Shown: piece after piece, positions 1-12,360 of the stretch
Layout of the letters: each line of letters opens with the position of its first letter
Position numbering within the stretch: the first letter of the stretch is position 1
Source of the DNA: Lineus longissimus
Lineage: Eukaryota; Nemertea; Pilidiophora; Heteronemertea; Lineidae
NCBI RefSeq assembly: GCF_910592395.1
Contig: NC_088318.1
Span: 3,222,001-3,286,000 of the forward strand
Direction of reading: 5' to 3'
DNA: 64,000 nt
Notes under the pieces: model-generated
The model's input: the letters and a program-made list of their open reading frames with translations, nothing else
Databases searched by the model: none
What the model was told of the DNA's origin: nothing
Translations under genes and position numbers: made by a program

Positions 1-829
1 GAAGCCGACTAACTCTCACCAAAGCCAAAATATATTGCAAAAGTTGCTGAACCAGAATCCCACTTATGGTCAACCCGATATTGGCAAAATTTGAAATTGT
101 AATCCAATAAAATGTCAGACCTCGTGACCTTGGGGTGCCGTTCAAATAGACAAGGTTGCGTTCATTACCAAATGAACAAGACGCCAGAAGCAATCTCGCA
201 ATTTCTCCGCACGAAAAACAAAAACCTCAAATTAAAGACTTGCAGCACATTGTACAGCGTTCTATTAAATTTCTTAATTGTTCCCGAAAAGAACTTGAGT
301 AGTCGTGATCTACGTTGATCAGGAGCGATTCCAGTGAGCGCCTTCAGGGTACGGACTCGAGCCCTTTGTAGACGGTGATGAACTTTTCATTAGTTTTTGC
401 CATTAAAGGGGCATTAGGAGAATCCACAGTTGTAGGCTGACATTAGAAGATTCTCATCTCAAGATTATTGGCACTGACACTAGATCAGATAGTGGCTTGT
501 TCTTTAATTACATTTACAATTCGTGAGATGTTTCAAGTCGGGAAAGTGCCAGGTTAATGCCGATTGTTAACTAAGGATGTTCTAGGCTCTTAGACATGAT
601 TCCTCCTCTCGCGATCTTAATTACGACAGTAACTTTTGATTTAATTGGACTTGTAGTTTTGCTCGTGTGTGGCTTCGGATGGAATGGGAGGAAAGACGCT
701 TTCAGTGCAATTTGATTTTCTCTGGAACTAGGTTTGTGAGGTGAGAAGAGATGAAAGTTAAGAAGGGTGATCAAATCGTGCAGTCTGTGGTTGAGAAGAT
801 TTAAGCCTTTTTGTCATATTCGAAGCTGT

Positions 830-1390
830 TTGCCAAAAGAATTCAGTCACAATAACAAACATGAATAACAATTGTTAGTCTTGAATATCAGGAGGTGAAC
901 TTCACCGCGGTGGTAGGATGCCGACTTTGTTGTCCTCACCAATGCTGTTTTCATCCCGTAAGATACCCTTGATTATAATCACCGGCTTGTGGTTGTTTCT
1001 TCAAAGTTTACCTAGGCCTACCCTCTCGAAATGCGTCAGTTGTGAAAAAAATATTTGGCTTAAAACCCCCATACATTAGTATTCAATTGGACGTGCTTTT
1101 TAACAAGTGTTCATTTGGTACCATTATTTTTACGATTCTGCCACTTTTGTGTAAAAATCTCTGGAAAATCTCATCAAAATTCCTTCATTTCTATGAGGAT
1201 AAAAGGTAAGTGAAGCAGTTCAATCACAATGAAATCACAATAGCAGACGCCAGATTGGTCTTGAATATCAGGAGGTGAACTTGACCGTGGCGGAAAGATG
1301 CCAACTTGGCGTTGGTTGTCATCTGTGCACTATCGATCCCCGTAAGATACCCTGATTATGATCACCGGCTTATGGTTATTGTTTCTTATG
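830..1390 (+). repeat. old tandem duplication of about 180 bp, spaced 375-380 bp
   Basis: TTGAATATCAGGAGGTGAAC occurs at 882 and 1260. The next 120 bases stay alignable (GACCGTGGCGGA against CACCGCGGTGGT, then CGTAAGATACCCT, ATAATCACCGGCTT against ATGATCACCGGCTT). AT-rich spacers separate the copies. No coding potential was seen. Confidence 0.75.
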
Positions 1391-4300
1391 CTGCGACAAT
1401 AGGAATGTTACTTTGATACTTGATGAGGCTGACTTGATGTTGGATTTCTCTCTGTGTCAGCCAAGGAGGGAGGCTACACCAAATATTTTGTGTGTTAAGC
1501 GGGCAGCTCTACCAAAAACCAATTTAGGCGAGTGGAATCAAAATCAAAATCGAAGGATTAAGATTAGATAAAAAAATAATAACAATTTTAATTCGTATGC
1601 CAAAAATGGAAAGTTAGTGTGGGAGGGTCCACTGAACATACAAAAAAAATTGCTGGACAGATGAAATAATTGATGTGGCCTGATAGTTCTGTGTAGGCTG
1701 GGAATTAGCGTGTGTCGGAGGAAGCGTGCCCACATACCTTTGTTTGAAGTTAGGGTATTCGTATCTGGCTTTTGTTACTTTTGAGTGCCGAGAGATGCTG
1801 TATCATCAAGGGATAATTTTTCTGATTTGATATTGAAATAACCATGCTATGAAACAAAATGTGCTTTCGAATATATACAATATGCTGCAGCTAGGCAGGT
1901 TTGTTGATTGCCAGATTCTGTACAACGTTGAAGATAAACAAATATGAATTTGGCATAGGCAGAAACAAAATATTGAGATTTTGTATCTAGTTATGCAATG
2001 CCTTTATTATCATACCTGATTGTAATGCTTTGTAATGTATTAGCTTGTGTAACCCAAATATTTCCATCCCTGGCGATATTTTATTAGACAGTACTGAGAG
2101 CAGAAATCTTTCTTTATCTGTAACCTGAAATGACCCCTTGTAACTCTGTTTGAGTTAACCTCCGATTGGTACAGTACATTGGTGCCCATGACTGATGACG
2201 CAGACATCCCAGAATATATGAGTATATCCAATAAAAATGAGCTTTGCCTTATTATGATTATAATACTCCGCCACAAATATGATTCCTCTTCCCGTTGGGC
2301 AGAAAACAAGAAATTATCCGCTATTCTCCGACTTGAAATCAGCCCCTAACGAGATTGAAACCCTGTCGTGAAAGAAAATTAACAATCAACCTGTTCATTA
2401 GACGCCAGCTGGGAGAGATATATCCGTAAAAATCTTCTGCTGGTGTGGTGGGGTCACTGAGCATGCCAGAGGCTATGGTACTGGTTTTCTCTTCTACTTG
2501 CTGTGGTTGGCGGTACTTAGCTACTTCTGTTTGGCACGAAATAAAAAACTTGATCTTTTATTTTCTTCTCGTGAGGCAGTGATCTGATGCTAGACATGAT
2601 AGACTAAACAGAACTGGCATATGCCAGCAGCTTTTTCACTAGCAGTGAAATACAGTGGTAAATACTGGGTCATTTTGAGCATAAAGCCATGCTGCCTAAG
2701 AAAGGGCTGGAAGTATACCAAGCCTTAAGGTGAGGGTCTCGTAGCCATAAAGATGAAAAGAGAGCTTAAAGGGGTCCATAGGCAGCAGCCTGTTGGTCAG
2801 ATTAAGTGTACACCAATAGGAGTCTCTCCCACCTCGGAGTAGATGGAAAGTATGCATGCTTGCAAGAGGAAGATATTTGATGATGAATCGCCCAACACAT
2901 CCCAGGCCCCCAACTGTGTACATTTATCACTGAACAGTTGAAAATGATTAATTTGACCCACTAGCTCCTGCTTGTAGTCCCCCTAAAACCTTGTCTTCAA
3001 ATATACAATGTGTGTATTCTGTAAGGCTCTCGACAGTGCACATCTCTTGCTGTAGACCTTTTGACCATTATCTACCTGAACAATGAAAAATATGTCTTCC
3101 AGTGACCTCTGGGGAGGGGGGGGGGCTATTTTAGTTTCTCCTTATACGACAAAATGCGTTTATCCCTGTGCTATCCTCCCATCTAACTGATAGGTGAGCA
3201 CTAAGTGGCACCGAGCACTGTTCATTTGGAATCCATGTTGAAAACCCCGACTCATAATATCATTATACATGCGTAATCTTATTCAGCAGAGGTAATTAGA
3301 TAAAACCGTAGCCACCTGGGTCACAATTTCTCCATACTTTGAATAAATATTAAGACATAATTGATCCAGCCAGAAAGATATTTATGCAAGTTGCTCAAAA
3401 CGGTTAAAATGTTTCAAGTGCATTTCTTGAGAGGCGTGAAAAACGCGGCGGACATTCTGGCTTATTGATCACATTGTCGATTGCTTCGTGCACTGGTGCC
3501 GGACGGATGAAATGGACATTGAGGAAATATACGGCATTTATTGCATTGGGTTATGAATTCTGTAACACTACGCTGTAGCCTCAGATTTCTCAAGTGGCGG
3601 GATGACAGCGGTATGTCGGCCAATAGATTGAGATTGAATTCTGTGTTTGCTTGGTGTGTTTTTGAGGGGAAGTGTGTTGGAACTAGTCATTGCCCTGGAG
3701 AGCAGCAGTACATGATTGGTCAGTGATAAATTGAGAAATTCTCAATGATGGGAAGTGTTCTTTCTTTAGTTTGTTAACAGTTAAGGCCGATGAAATTTGA
3801 TTACATGGTTCTTATCAGTCAGTTTTAGGAGATGGGTGTGGGTTTTCCCATATCTTTCATATCTTCCCATATCTTTCATCTTTCATCATTAGTAAAAAAG
3901 GTGATTTTCATAGTGAAAAATGAAAAATATTTAAAATAAGTTCTTCAGCCAACGTTTCACATATGTACCGAATATGAATTTCTACAATGCCCATGTGAAG
4001 GCAGATATAGAAATACTATATGAATACCAAGTTTCAGCCAATTTTGTCACCATTAGATGGCAGCACCGTACTGTCAATAAGGACTTGACTATTGGCGTCT
4101 GGAGAAAAAGTTAGCCAAGTGCATTTCACCGATGAAATGAACATGATCAAATTCGAATGCACAACTCTGATAAGCTTACTCGGCAAAGTTAAATATCCCG
4201 ATTGAAAACACGAACAGAAGACTACTCATAATTCATGCTGCAAAAAAGGCTATTAAACAGTGATGTAATCACCATTAAATTACAATAAAAAACACAGTAG

Positions 4301-4753
4301 TCGGTTTAGTTCAATTAAGATTTAAAATAGGGCATTACACTGACGTTGATTTCAACACCGCAGCGTCCCATCTTGATGCAGATTCTGAAGCATCATTTGC
4401 AACTTCAGGAATTAACTGAGATATTTTTGCCGCAAATGAGAATTTTTGCGCATTAGAGCGTTTAAATGGTGATGTATTAGTGATTCCTGGTGGAGTTAGC
4501 GGGTCTATATACCGACGACGAAGGATTGGAATTGTATGCAAAATTGTCATTTCTTGAAATGCGTTCAAAGAGAAGGTTGTGGAGAATGATGAGGAACTGA
4601 TAAGTCTCATTGTTTGACAAGAGGCATTTGGGTCACTTTGAGAAAAAAACTTTTTAAAGATTAAAATCTGACAAAAAAAGAAAAACAAATGGTGAAGTTA
4701 GAAAGTGCTGATCAAAAGCTTTCCAATGAATGGTCATGTTAGTAGGTTTAGAT
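1391..4753. other. gene-free stretch
   Basis: Apart from copy 1 of the AAAGGGAGACT family and a G-rich run near 3112-3125, no exon, RNA gene or element was recognised. A minus-strand open frame at 4335-4688 with a possible acceptor is discussed among the rejected items. Confidence 0.5.
2760..2870 (+). repeat. interspersed repeat, 'AAAGGGAGACTATAGGC' family, copy 1
   Basis: TTAAAGGGGTCCATAGGCAG, TGGTCAGATTAAGTGTACAC and GAGTCTCTCCCACCTC occur in the same order as the copies at 6.7 and 47.6 kb. Possibly a decayed MITE; no clear termini were seen. Confidence 0.6.
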
Positions 4754-4875
4754 TAACCCTAGCCTTTCAGTCCCTTTCTAGTCGCTTTCTAGCCCCTCCC
4801 CATACACTCTAGCCTTTCAGCCCCTTTCAGCCCCTTTCTAGCCCCTTTCTAGCCCCTCCCCCATACGCTCTCTCC
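4754..4875 (+). repeat. C/T-rich 11-bp short tandem repeat
   Basis: AGCCCCTTTCT and variants (AGCCTTTCAGTCCC, AGTCGCTTTCT) recur, and the block CTAGCCCCTCCCC plus CATAC appears twice about 65 bases apart, so the array itself is duplicated. Confidence 0.75.
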
Positions 4876-5547
4876 TTCAGTTATGTGACAATGAACAAAG
4901 TGGACTGACTAGGCATCTTTTGTTGGTCCCATCTGGAAATGAAGACCAAGAGCACTGCTCAATATGATCATCAGTTTCTGAAGTTAAGGTCCCCAAAACA
5001 ATGAACAAATTTGTTGTTTCTGAATCATCTTCTTATGTGGGTAACTTCACTCGTCATGTTCATGGCAAATAAGATTTTAAAAATATTCATTGAGAACTCG
5101 ATGAGATTCTTAAAATTAGGCAATAAGAGGTTCTGAATACCTGCCAGTTCCACAATGACTGCACCATTGTTAGTTTGCAGCAAAAGAGAAGGCGGTAGAA
5201 ATTAAATTTTCGTGTTTGAGAAAAATTTCAGTCCACGATAGAAAACATGTGAAGTGAAATGAAAGATAAAGGCTGGTTGTCCAACAACCATCGACCAAAA
5301 GATGAGGGAAAATTAATATGTTAGTTTTGACTGGCAGCTTTTGACAAATTGAATATTTTTTATCACAATTTATTAGCTGTTGAGTTGCAATAAACACTTC
5401 AGGAGAGCGCAGGTTGAGGCCGAAAGGATGTCAACTGTCATTTAACCCTTGAAGGTCCATCATTACCCTCATAATCGCCCTGATTGTCCAATTATATCAA
5501 CATGATCGAGGAACTTTCCAAAGACGACAAAAGTTCACTGATGGCCT

Positions 5548-5625
5548 GAAATTGAACCCACAACACTGTTGCTACAGAAGTAGACTCTAGTGTTGGCAAA
5601 ATATCCCACAAGGCAATCAAGCCCT
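5548..5625 (-). mobile_element. tRNA-derived SINE remnant
   Basis: Minus strand B-box-like GTTGTGGGTTCAATTTC (5550-5566) preceded by TTCTGTAGCAACAG and a weak A-box-like GCCAACACTAGAG. It shares the TCTGTAGC...GTTGTGGGT order with the copy at 63.4 kb. Confidence 0.45.
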
Positions 5626-6009
5626 AGTAATGCTGTCTTATTAGGGGGTTTATTGCCAGAAGGTGGCAGTAATAGTTATCGGTCCATTACTGTAATAAAG
5701 TTCCTAATTGCAAAATTAGAGAAAAGCTGACAAAATTACTTGTCAAAGCTTACAAACATTTCAACATGAAAATCAATCCCCAAACCTTCAAAATCTACTA
5801 GCCGTCACCAGAAGCCATTATGGGATGTTGGAATGTTGTCAAGATCTGCTAGCAGACGTCAAGGCCCATTAACACTCCCAATAGCCACATTAAAAGAACT
5901 GAACCTTCTCCTTCAAGTAGCCAAGCATTGGAACATCAATACTTAAACCATATACATTGAGGAAGGGGAGGTTTAGTTCAACGTTTTACTGTCTGCTTGA
6001 AAAATTAGG

Positions 6010-6125
6010 AGCTATGCGGTGTAGCGGCTCGGGTCTCTGACCAGCGGTCAAGAGGTCCCTGGTTCGATCCCCTTTGTTGGCGTGCGACTAGGCATATCTC
6101 TTTGCCTTACATGACTTACTTCACC
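6010..6125 (+). mobile_element. tRNA-derived SINE
   Basis: GCGGTGTAGCGGCTCGGG (6016-6033) fits an RNA polymerase III A box and GGTTCGATCCC (6061-6071) a B box at tRNA-like spacing. The sequence then runs on into GTTGGCGTGCGACTAGGCAT instead of a closing acceptor stem, so this is a SINE head and not a tRNA gene. Confidence 0.7.
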
Positions 6126-6706
6126 CAAGTAACTTTAATTCGAAATGCAGACACAAGTCTTCCAGGGTCACATCTTTAGTCCATGAACTTCCTTAAAATC
6201 GCCTTGAAAATTTGAAATCTACAAGTTATATTGCAGCAGTTTTAATAACGTTACCCTGATATAAAACGTAGAGTTGAGCTTGCTTGGCCTCGGGTCAGAA
6301 GAATCACGAATGTTCAAGTCTGATTTGAAACCGGCTTCTAAACCCGATGCCATCGGAAAGCTCTTCAACTCTCCTAATGAACTTTCCATTTAAATCCATC
6401 CCGGCGGACTGGCTAAGTGTTATTAGATTTAAAATAAATGACTACTTGTATATAGGGTTATGGACACGACTTCCTCGGTCTTCGCTATCAATTAGGCAGG
6501 GGGTGTCGGGAAACGAGTGCAAGATAGACGGAAACTAATTAAAGACGGTGATCTATTAACCAGAAATGTAAATTGTAACCTTTGGTGTCGGTTGGCCCAT
6601 TAGCTAGATGGTTTGACACTCTCTGAGACAGACACCTTGGTTGACCCGCGTGTTTGTCTGACTTGTTGACTTTTAATGACTTGTAAGTTTGAGATTATGA
6701 GTTGCT

Positions 6707-6815
6707 GTTAAAGGGAGACTATAGGCGGGAGCTAGGTAGGTCAGATTAAGTTACACAATTCGTCAAGAGGGGCTCTCCTATCTCACAGTACATAAAGCTA
6801 TTAATGCTTGTATGA
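6707..6815 (+). repeat. 'AAAGGGAGACTATAGGC' family, copy 2
   Basis: GTTAAAGGGAGACTATAGGC, AGGTCAGATTAAGTTACAC and CTCTCCTATCTCACAGTACA. The best preserved of three copies. Confidence 0.65.
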
Positions 6816-7344
6816 GGAATAATGATTATGATCAGAATTCAAAAACTTGACTCCTCTTGTCAAATGATCCACCTTTGAACCGGGTGCAATTTCTGTGTTT
6901 TTTGATACGTTATTTCAAAATGGGCTCTTGACTGGAACCAAACAAAATGGCTGCCTAACTCAAATTGGCCGTCGTAGATACTACAGATTGCCATTGTCTT
7001 ATTACAGACCCGCCTCTCCTTATCATTTCTACTTGACCGTTCAAATGATTCCCACTTATTTTCAAATCCAAGATAATACTTCGGGAATTACTTTTTTATA
7101 GTATTGTTCTTTGGGCCGTGAACCTGATAGACATGTGAGAACATTAATTACGCCTACCCCCTTCTGCCTGTGTGTTCATTCGGTTTCCAAATCCCATGAA
7201 GTCCTCTCCAGATCAAAAATGTAATTAGAAGACCGGTCTCATGCCAATTTGAGCCAAACTTGTAATGGACTATATACATTACCTGTGTTAACAGTTCATG
7301 TCAATGTCACAGGTGAATGAGCTTATTATGCAGTACTGAGGCTA

Positions 7345-7690
7345 ACTGATACTTTTCGTGTCGACTTGAGCCAAAATTGCAATGCAGTACATTTCTTGTC
7401 AACTTAAGCCAAACTTCCAGTGCATAACTGTAATAAAGACAATTGAAAACTGCAATTGCGCTTGAGCCAAGATTGCAGTGCATTACTCAAGTTTACATTT
7501 CATGTCAACTTTAGCCACGATTGCAGTGCATTACTCAAGTTTACATTTCATGTCAACTTTAGCCAAGATTGCAGTGCGTTACTCAAGTTTACATTTCATG
7601 TCAACTTGAGCTAATATTGCAGTGTATTACTCTAGTTTACAAGGCATGTAAACTCGAGCCAGAATTACAGTGCATTACTGTAGGCCCCAA
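7345..7690 (+). repeat. 48-bp minisatellite, degenerate at its left side
   Basis: Starts of the GATTGCAGTGCATTACT-type segment lie at 7471, 7519, 7567, 7615 and 7663, exactly 48 apart. Units read as GCAGTGCATTACTCAAG, then TTTACATTTCATGTCAACTT, then GAGCCAAGATT. To the left (7230-7470) the same words recur with irregular spacing, indicating an older, decayed part. Confidence 0.88.
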
Positions 7691-8304
7691 ATTGCGCTAC
7701 TACATGTATGAATTCTTTTGTAATACTTTTTTTCTTTAACATCAGATTGACCATGAGCGATCCCAGAGCTTAATTAACTTCCACATTGAACAAGACCCGC
7801 ACAGTCTACCATACCGAGTCACTTGAACCCTGCCATTGGACGCCGTCCCCGCAGAGCGATTCGCCTATCGCAGAAACGCAAAGGTCACGGCAGACGAGTT
7901 CGTAATCTCGACGCGAAATAATATCTGGTCACTTCTGGTTGAAGATGACGACGTGTCACATGAGAAAGTTTCGGAGGCAACGTCGGTAAAAAACATATTC
8001 ATTAGTTTTATCACATAACGGTCGAAAGGATCAATAACGCTATCGCGGAGATGGGCACGCCATTATAAATGTTGACCCAGCGTCGCATTATGTCCGAACG
8101 CTATTAATCTCTTAAAGCAACGACGAACGGCCTGATTAATCCCCGCACGCATCTTCAAGAGAACGCAGCGTAAACATTACAGTTTGCACTTGTAGGAACA
8201 TTTCTTAATTAAAACACTAATGGACCTTGCGACACCCCAGTTCAAACGTTCGAAATGATTTAGGCGGTAATGGTTAAATAAAGATTTCCCGATGGGTCGG
8301 AAGG

Positions 8305-8500
8305 TGGAGCGTGATGTTAGCCTTTAATATCTCGATAAACATCGGTTACTTGTGTTGAGGAATTTTCACTTTGGTCTTGCTGGTTTGGTTGGTCCCCTCG
8401 TTGACACAATGTGACGAGGGCGGGCATCGGGCGAAGGTTAAGCGTGATATCAGCGTTTAATATCTTGATCAACATTGAAGCCTTGTGTCTAGAAAATTGA
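8305..8500 (+). repeat. 133-bp tandem duplication
   Basis: GCGTGATGTTAGCCTTTAAT at about 8309 and GCGTGATATCAGCGTTTAAT at about 8442, each followed by ATCTCGATAAACAT or ATCTTGATCAACAT and later by CTTGTGT. Moderately diverged. Confidence 0.7.
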
Positions 8501-9392
8501 AGTGCACTTATTTGGCTTTGACTAATTCAGTGCGAGAAGAGTTTCAAGTGCTATACCGATGGGGTTGCAATGCACTGTGACAGCACTGGACTGATTCCTA
8601 AGTGCCTGGAACCTGGTGCCTATGCCGGGGCAAACAAACAATCAAAACCAAGTCAACAAGCTTGTGATCAACTCCCCTCCATGGGGAATTACTAAGTCAC
8701 CAGGCCAACAGACTGAATTCGTCTGGCAAGTTAGAAAGATCAGTCGAAGTCGGAGCTGCTGGGCCTATGAGGGAGTTCTCACCAATTTCCGAAATGCCAA
8801 CACGAACACCTATCCATTGTTCGACCTCCTGATAATGATGTTGAACAATGGGATAGCTGTTCACGTTGACATTTCTGGGTCTCTCCGAAAACTCCCTATG
8901 ATACACACGCCCAAGAGCAGAGAATGCTGAAGAAGAAGAAAATATTGCGTGCCTTTAACTGGTTCATTTGAGAGTCAAACAAAAACAAACACATGTGAAA
9001 TCAGTCATCTTTGCCGACCAGCTCTGCCAAGCGGAATTAAAGACCTCTGAACCGTGCTCAAATTCCCGTCATATTTAATGAATATCTATAATAATGCCGT
9101 TGTCGGGTTTCAAAATATTCAATTGCCTCGCATCACCTTGGTAACTGGGCTAGGTTATTTACTAACAAATCTCTAGAGAATATATAAATGTGTCTAGGTC
9201 TCATGCTAATATTCACGCATTTGATAGCCAATATTGAATGATGTTTTATAGATATGGGTCAAGGCACTGTTAATGTCTTGGGGTAATTCGTTTGGAAGCA
9301 CCACCATATTTCACCCCACCAAAGCAACCGTTTTCAGTTGGGACTACTTGGTATGGTGTCGGGCATGTTTGCCATGTTTGGTGAGGTTAAGA

Positions 9393-9680
9393 GCCTTGCC
9401 AAAGGGACCAAACTCAGGTACCTCTGCAGCCTTAAGACCCCCAGCACACAACCTACCACCACAACACTGTCCTCTATCAGCTATCACAACTTTACTCCAC
9501 TCTTGGTCAAATGCCTTGCCAAAGGGACCAAACTCGGGTGCATCTGCAGCCTTTTATATAAAAGAAACCAACACATAACCAAATACAACAATCTCTCCTC
9601 TATCACACAGCACAACTCTAGACCACTCTTGGTTAAATGCCTTGCCAAAGGGACCAAACCAAGTTTGGCGTATCTTTGGA
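9393..9680 (+). repeat. three-copy tandem repeat of about 120-126 bp
   Basis: GCCTTGCCAAAGGGACCAAA occurs at 9393, 9513 and 9639. Between them lie similar blocks rich in CACAAC and CTCTATCA and a TCTGCAGCCTT segment. An open frame translates to repeats of LAKGTKL, but its apparent start is TTG and the frame runs into unrelated sequence, so I treat it as non-coding. Confidence 0.8.
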
Positions 9681-9822
9681 GACTTATAAGACCGCCAACA
9701 CTCAAACCACTACCACACCATCATCTCTTTCCTCTCACATCACACCAGTCTCCTCCACTCTTCATATGATATTAGCTATGCAGCCAGCAGGGAGCATGGC
9801 TAAAGAATTAATCAGTCTTTAG

Positions 9823-12229
9823 CAACATAATTGTCTGACATTCATCAGCGTCAAAATTAGTACTCGGCAAACGTGACCTCCACACCTAACCAGATTGGTC
9901 ACAAGCTTTCTAATATACGAGTAAACATGATTAAGAGCTCTCTAAACGCGCAAGACACTTCTCGTCACTGTGTATTTGTTCTTCGACTGATATTTTGAAT
10001 TCGTAAGATCGCCGTGGTCATTATTGGTCCCGGGCAATGATTCAACCTGTCAAGTTATCGTCCATGGCTGCCTTATAAGTATGCGGAGCCCGCGCAAGTT
10101 TTGTTATTGATGTTGTTGAGCAAATGACGAAGACGCTATGATCTCCGTTTAATTGTTTTGCTAATATTTGATTGGATAGACCCTTGTGCGTGTTTCGGCC
10201 GCCTGGCTGTCATGTTGACCGATTCGAGGACTATTGTCTATGGGGTCGTGTTTCTTCATTTGGATTCGTTGAAATAAAAAGTTGTTAGTGTCCTGCTCAT
10301 TGTTGTTTACACAGAGATTTAGATTTCATCTTGACAGCAATAATCATCACTGATATAAATCAGTTGTCACGTTTTGCACATGTTTGTCACCATGCTGAGA
10401 AAGTAAGTGCACCTCCTCATATTTTTGAGGGCCATTGTTTATGGTCTTAGGTTTCAAACATCTTTTTTATGATTTCAAAAAAATTGAGGCCTCTGATCAG
10501 AAAAAGTGGTTGCACTACTGAGTTTTGTCATTGGCCAATAACCCTAACCCCAGATTCTGAGAGCGCAAGACGTCAAGACTATGCTCAATATTAGGTTAGA
10601 CCCAGGAAGCAAAGACAGCCGGAAGCACCCTGCAAACAAGCGACTTTCATCGCTGTAACCTTTGATCATGATCGCGCGTTACAAATTGCTCACGTTTGTG
10701 TTGGTTATTGCCGTATCTGCGACAAGAATCGGTGAGCACTGCTATCCCAATCAATATCAAACCCTGTGAGTATTGGTTTCACGCAGACAAGCAATCTTTT
10801 TCTCACGAATTGGAGCGATAATTGTTGCAGGTGGCGGCAACAAAAATCACTCAGATTGCTCAAGGGTCCAGTAAGGACCACCATGATTACGAAAGTAGAC
10901 ATCCATGACCATAATTACATTGTATCTGAGTTATATGACGAAAGCCCATATCATCTTTGATATGGTTATTGCCAATATCTAAATAACGATTCCAATCTTG
11001 AAATTAAACCTCTTTCTTTTCATTCGCTGATTGTGCGATGACCTCTCCGGCTAATACTGACATGGGGTACGGACTCCCGCTCCTGTTTGCAATCAGATAC
11101 AGCGTTTGATGGCCGACATCAATCAGAAAATCGATGTTGCCTCCTTGATAGAACCAATCACGAGCCTCTTTTGATGCGGACAGGTGTGCGCCGGGGTATT
11201 GTTAAACTAGAAGACGAACTTAGATTGTTTTTGATCTCATTTTAACGATTTCGTTAATGATACAGAGCCATACATACATATCTTTAAGTTTAATTGTAAT
11301 GGCCTACGCAGGTACAATTAGGAAACGACAGGCCAATTAGAGATCTCTTTAATTCTATGGTGTAATGAGAGTTACAGTTAATGCTTTAACTCTTGCTTAC
11401 TAACCTTGGAGAAAGCGTTATCCCAATTGCCGAGGGCAACTCGGCAAGTGGGTTTGCCAGATTCAAGAAAAACCTAAACAACAGGAATTTCATGGATGTA
11501 GTACTTTTTTAGGGTGCTAATGTTCAGAAACTAATAAAAGAAACTTATTGCGATAGTTTAGAGTTATGTATTACCAACACCTGTCCAAGGACTAACTATG
11601 CAACATTTGATCGAGCATCCCTGAGGCCAAAAAGACCGGACTGGAGGCGAACTCAGAATGGTATGACACCTAGGATGCATTTTCAAACTGATCAAAATCG
11701 ATAGGTGTATCAATTGCGGCTTAAATATTAAAAAATGGTTAAGTTTAAATCAGGCAATTCCAACAAAAGACAAAACATATCAAAATGTCATGATATGTCC
11801 AATAAATGTATTTCTATGACCATCTATCATAATTATCCATTTACAAATTGATTTTTGATATATTTGATATATTTCTCTTGACCATGTAATCTGGTTTGAA
11901 TAATGGTGGATTTGTGGAAGTTAGCCCTTGTCAGAGATAAAAACCTTATGAAGTCCTTTGGAAACTTTTGAGACAAAATGATGTGGTTTTGAATGTAATC
12001 AAAAATTCATATTTACCACTGGATAACTGGTGAGTTTTGAAAGGTTATTCATGGAATTCTACTACAGCTGTGACTGTCTTGTGTAACTAAAGATGCAACT
12101 CTTCTAAAACTGCAGTTCTCTCTGCAGATACAACTTGATTTACAACACCATTCCATAACTTCACATAGGAGTCTCAGACAGAGAACTTGGCCAATTATGC
12201 AGTTATAACTTTGACTATAACTGCAACTA
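9823..12229. other. gene-free stretch
   Basis: AT-rich single-copy-looking DNA. Several short overlapping frames on opposite strands (for example 10705-10960) lack splice sites, codon bias or recognisable domains. Nothing can be called. Confidence 0.5.
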
Positions 12230-12360
12230 AGACAGCAGGTAATTACAATTGTAAATGCAGTTATAACAACAATTATGAATGCAGTTATAACAACAATTAT
12301 GAATGCAGTTATAACGACAATTGTAAATAACCTTATAACTACTATTATAAACGCAGTTAA
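12230..12360 (+). repeat. 24-bp AT-rich tandem repeat
   Basis: AATGCAGTTATAACAACAAT recurs at 12254, 12278 and 12302 (24-bp period), with degenerate copies on both sides. On the minus strand it gives a TAFIIVVI repeat, which reflects the period and not a protein. Confidence 0.85.

Noticed and set aside
4335-4688. 117-codon minus-strand frame, Ser-rich, with ILRRRYIDPLTPPGITNTSP
   Set aside because: Composition looks somewhat protein-like and a weak acceptor may exist at TTTTCTCAAAG, but I saw no good donor or partner exon, no known domain and no poly(A) signal on that strand. It could be a single exon of an unknown gene; transcript data would decide.
6010-6082. Functional tRNA gene
   Set aside because: A and B boxes are present, but the acceptor stem does not close and the sequence continues as a SINE body.
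7345-7690. CRISPR-like array
   Set aside because: The 48-bp units are contiguous with no unique spacers, and the genome is animal.
9338-9769. 143-codon frame with LAKGTKL repeats
   Set aside because: Starts at TTG and tracks a 120-bp tandem repeat whose third copy is 126 bp; no evidence of protein function.
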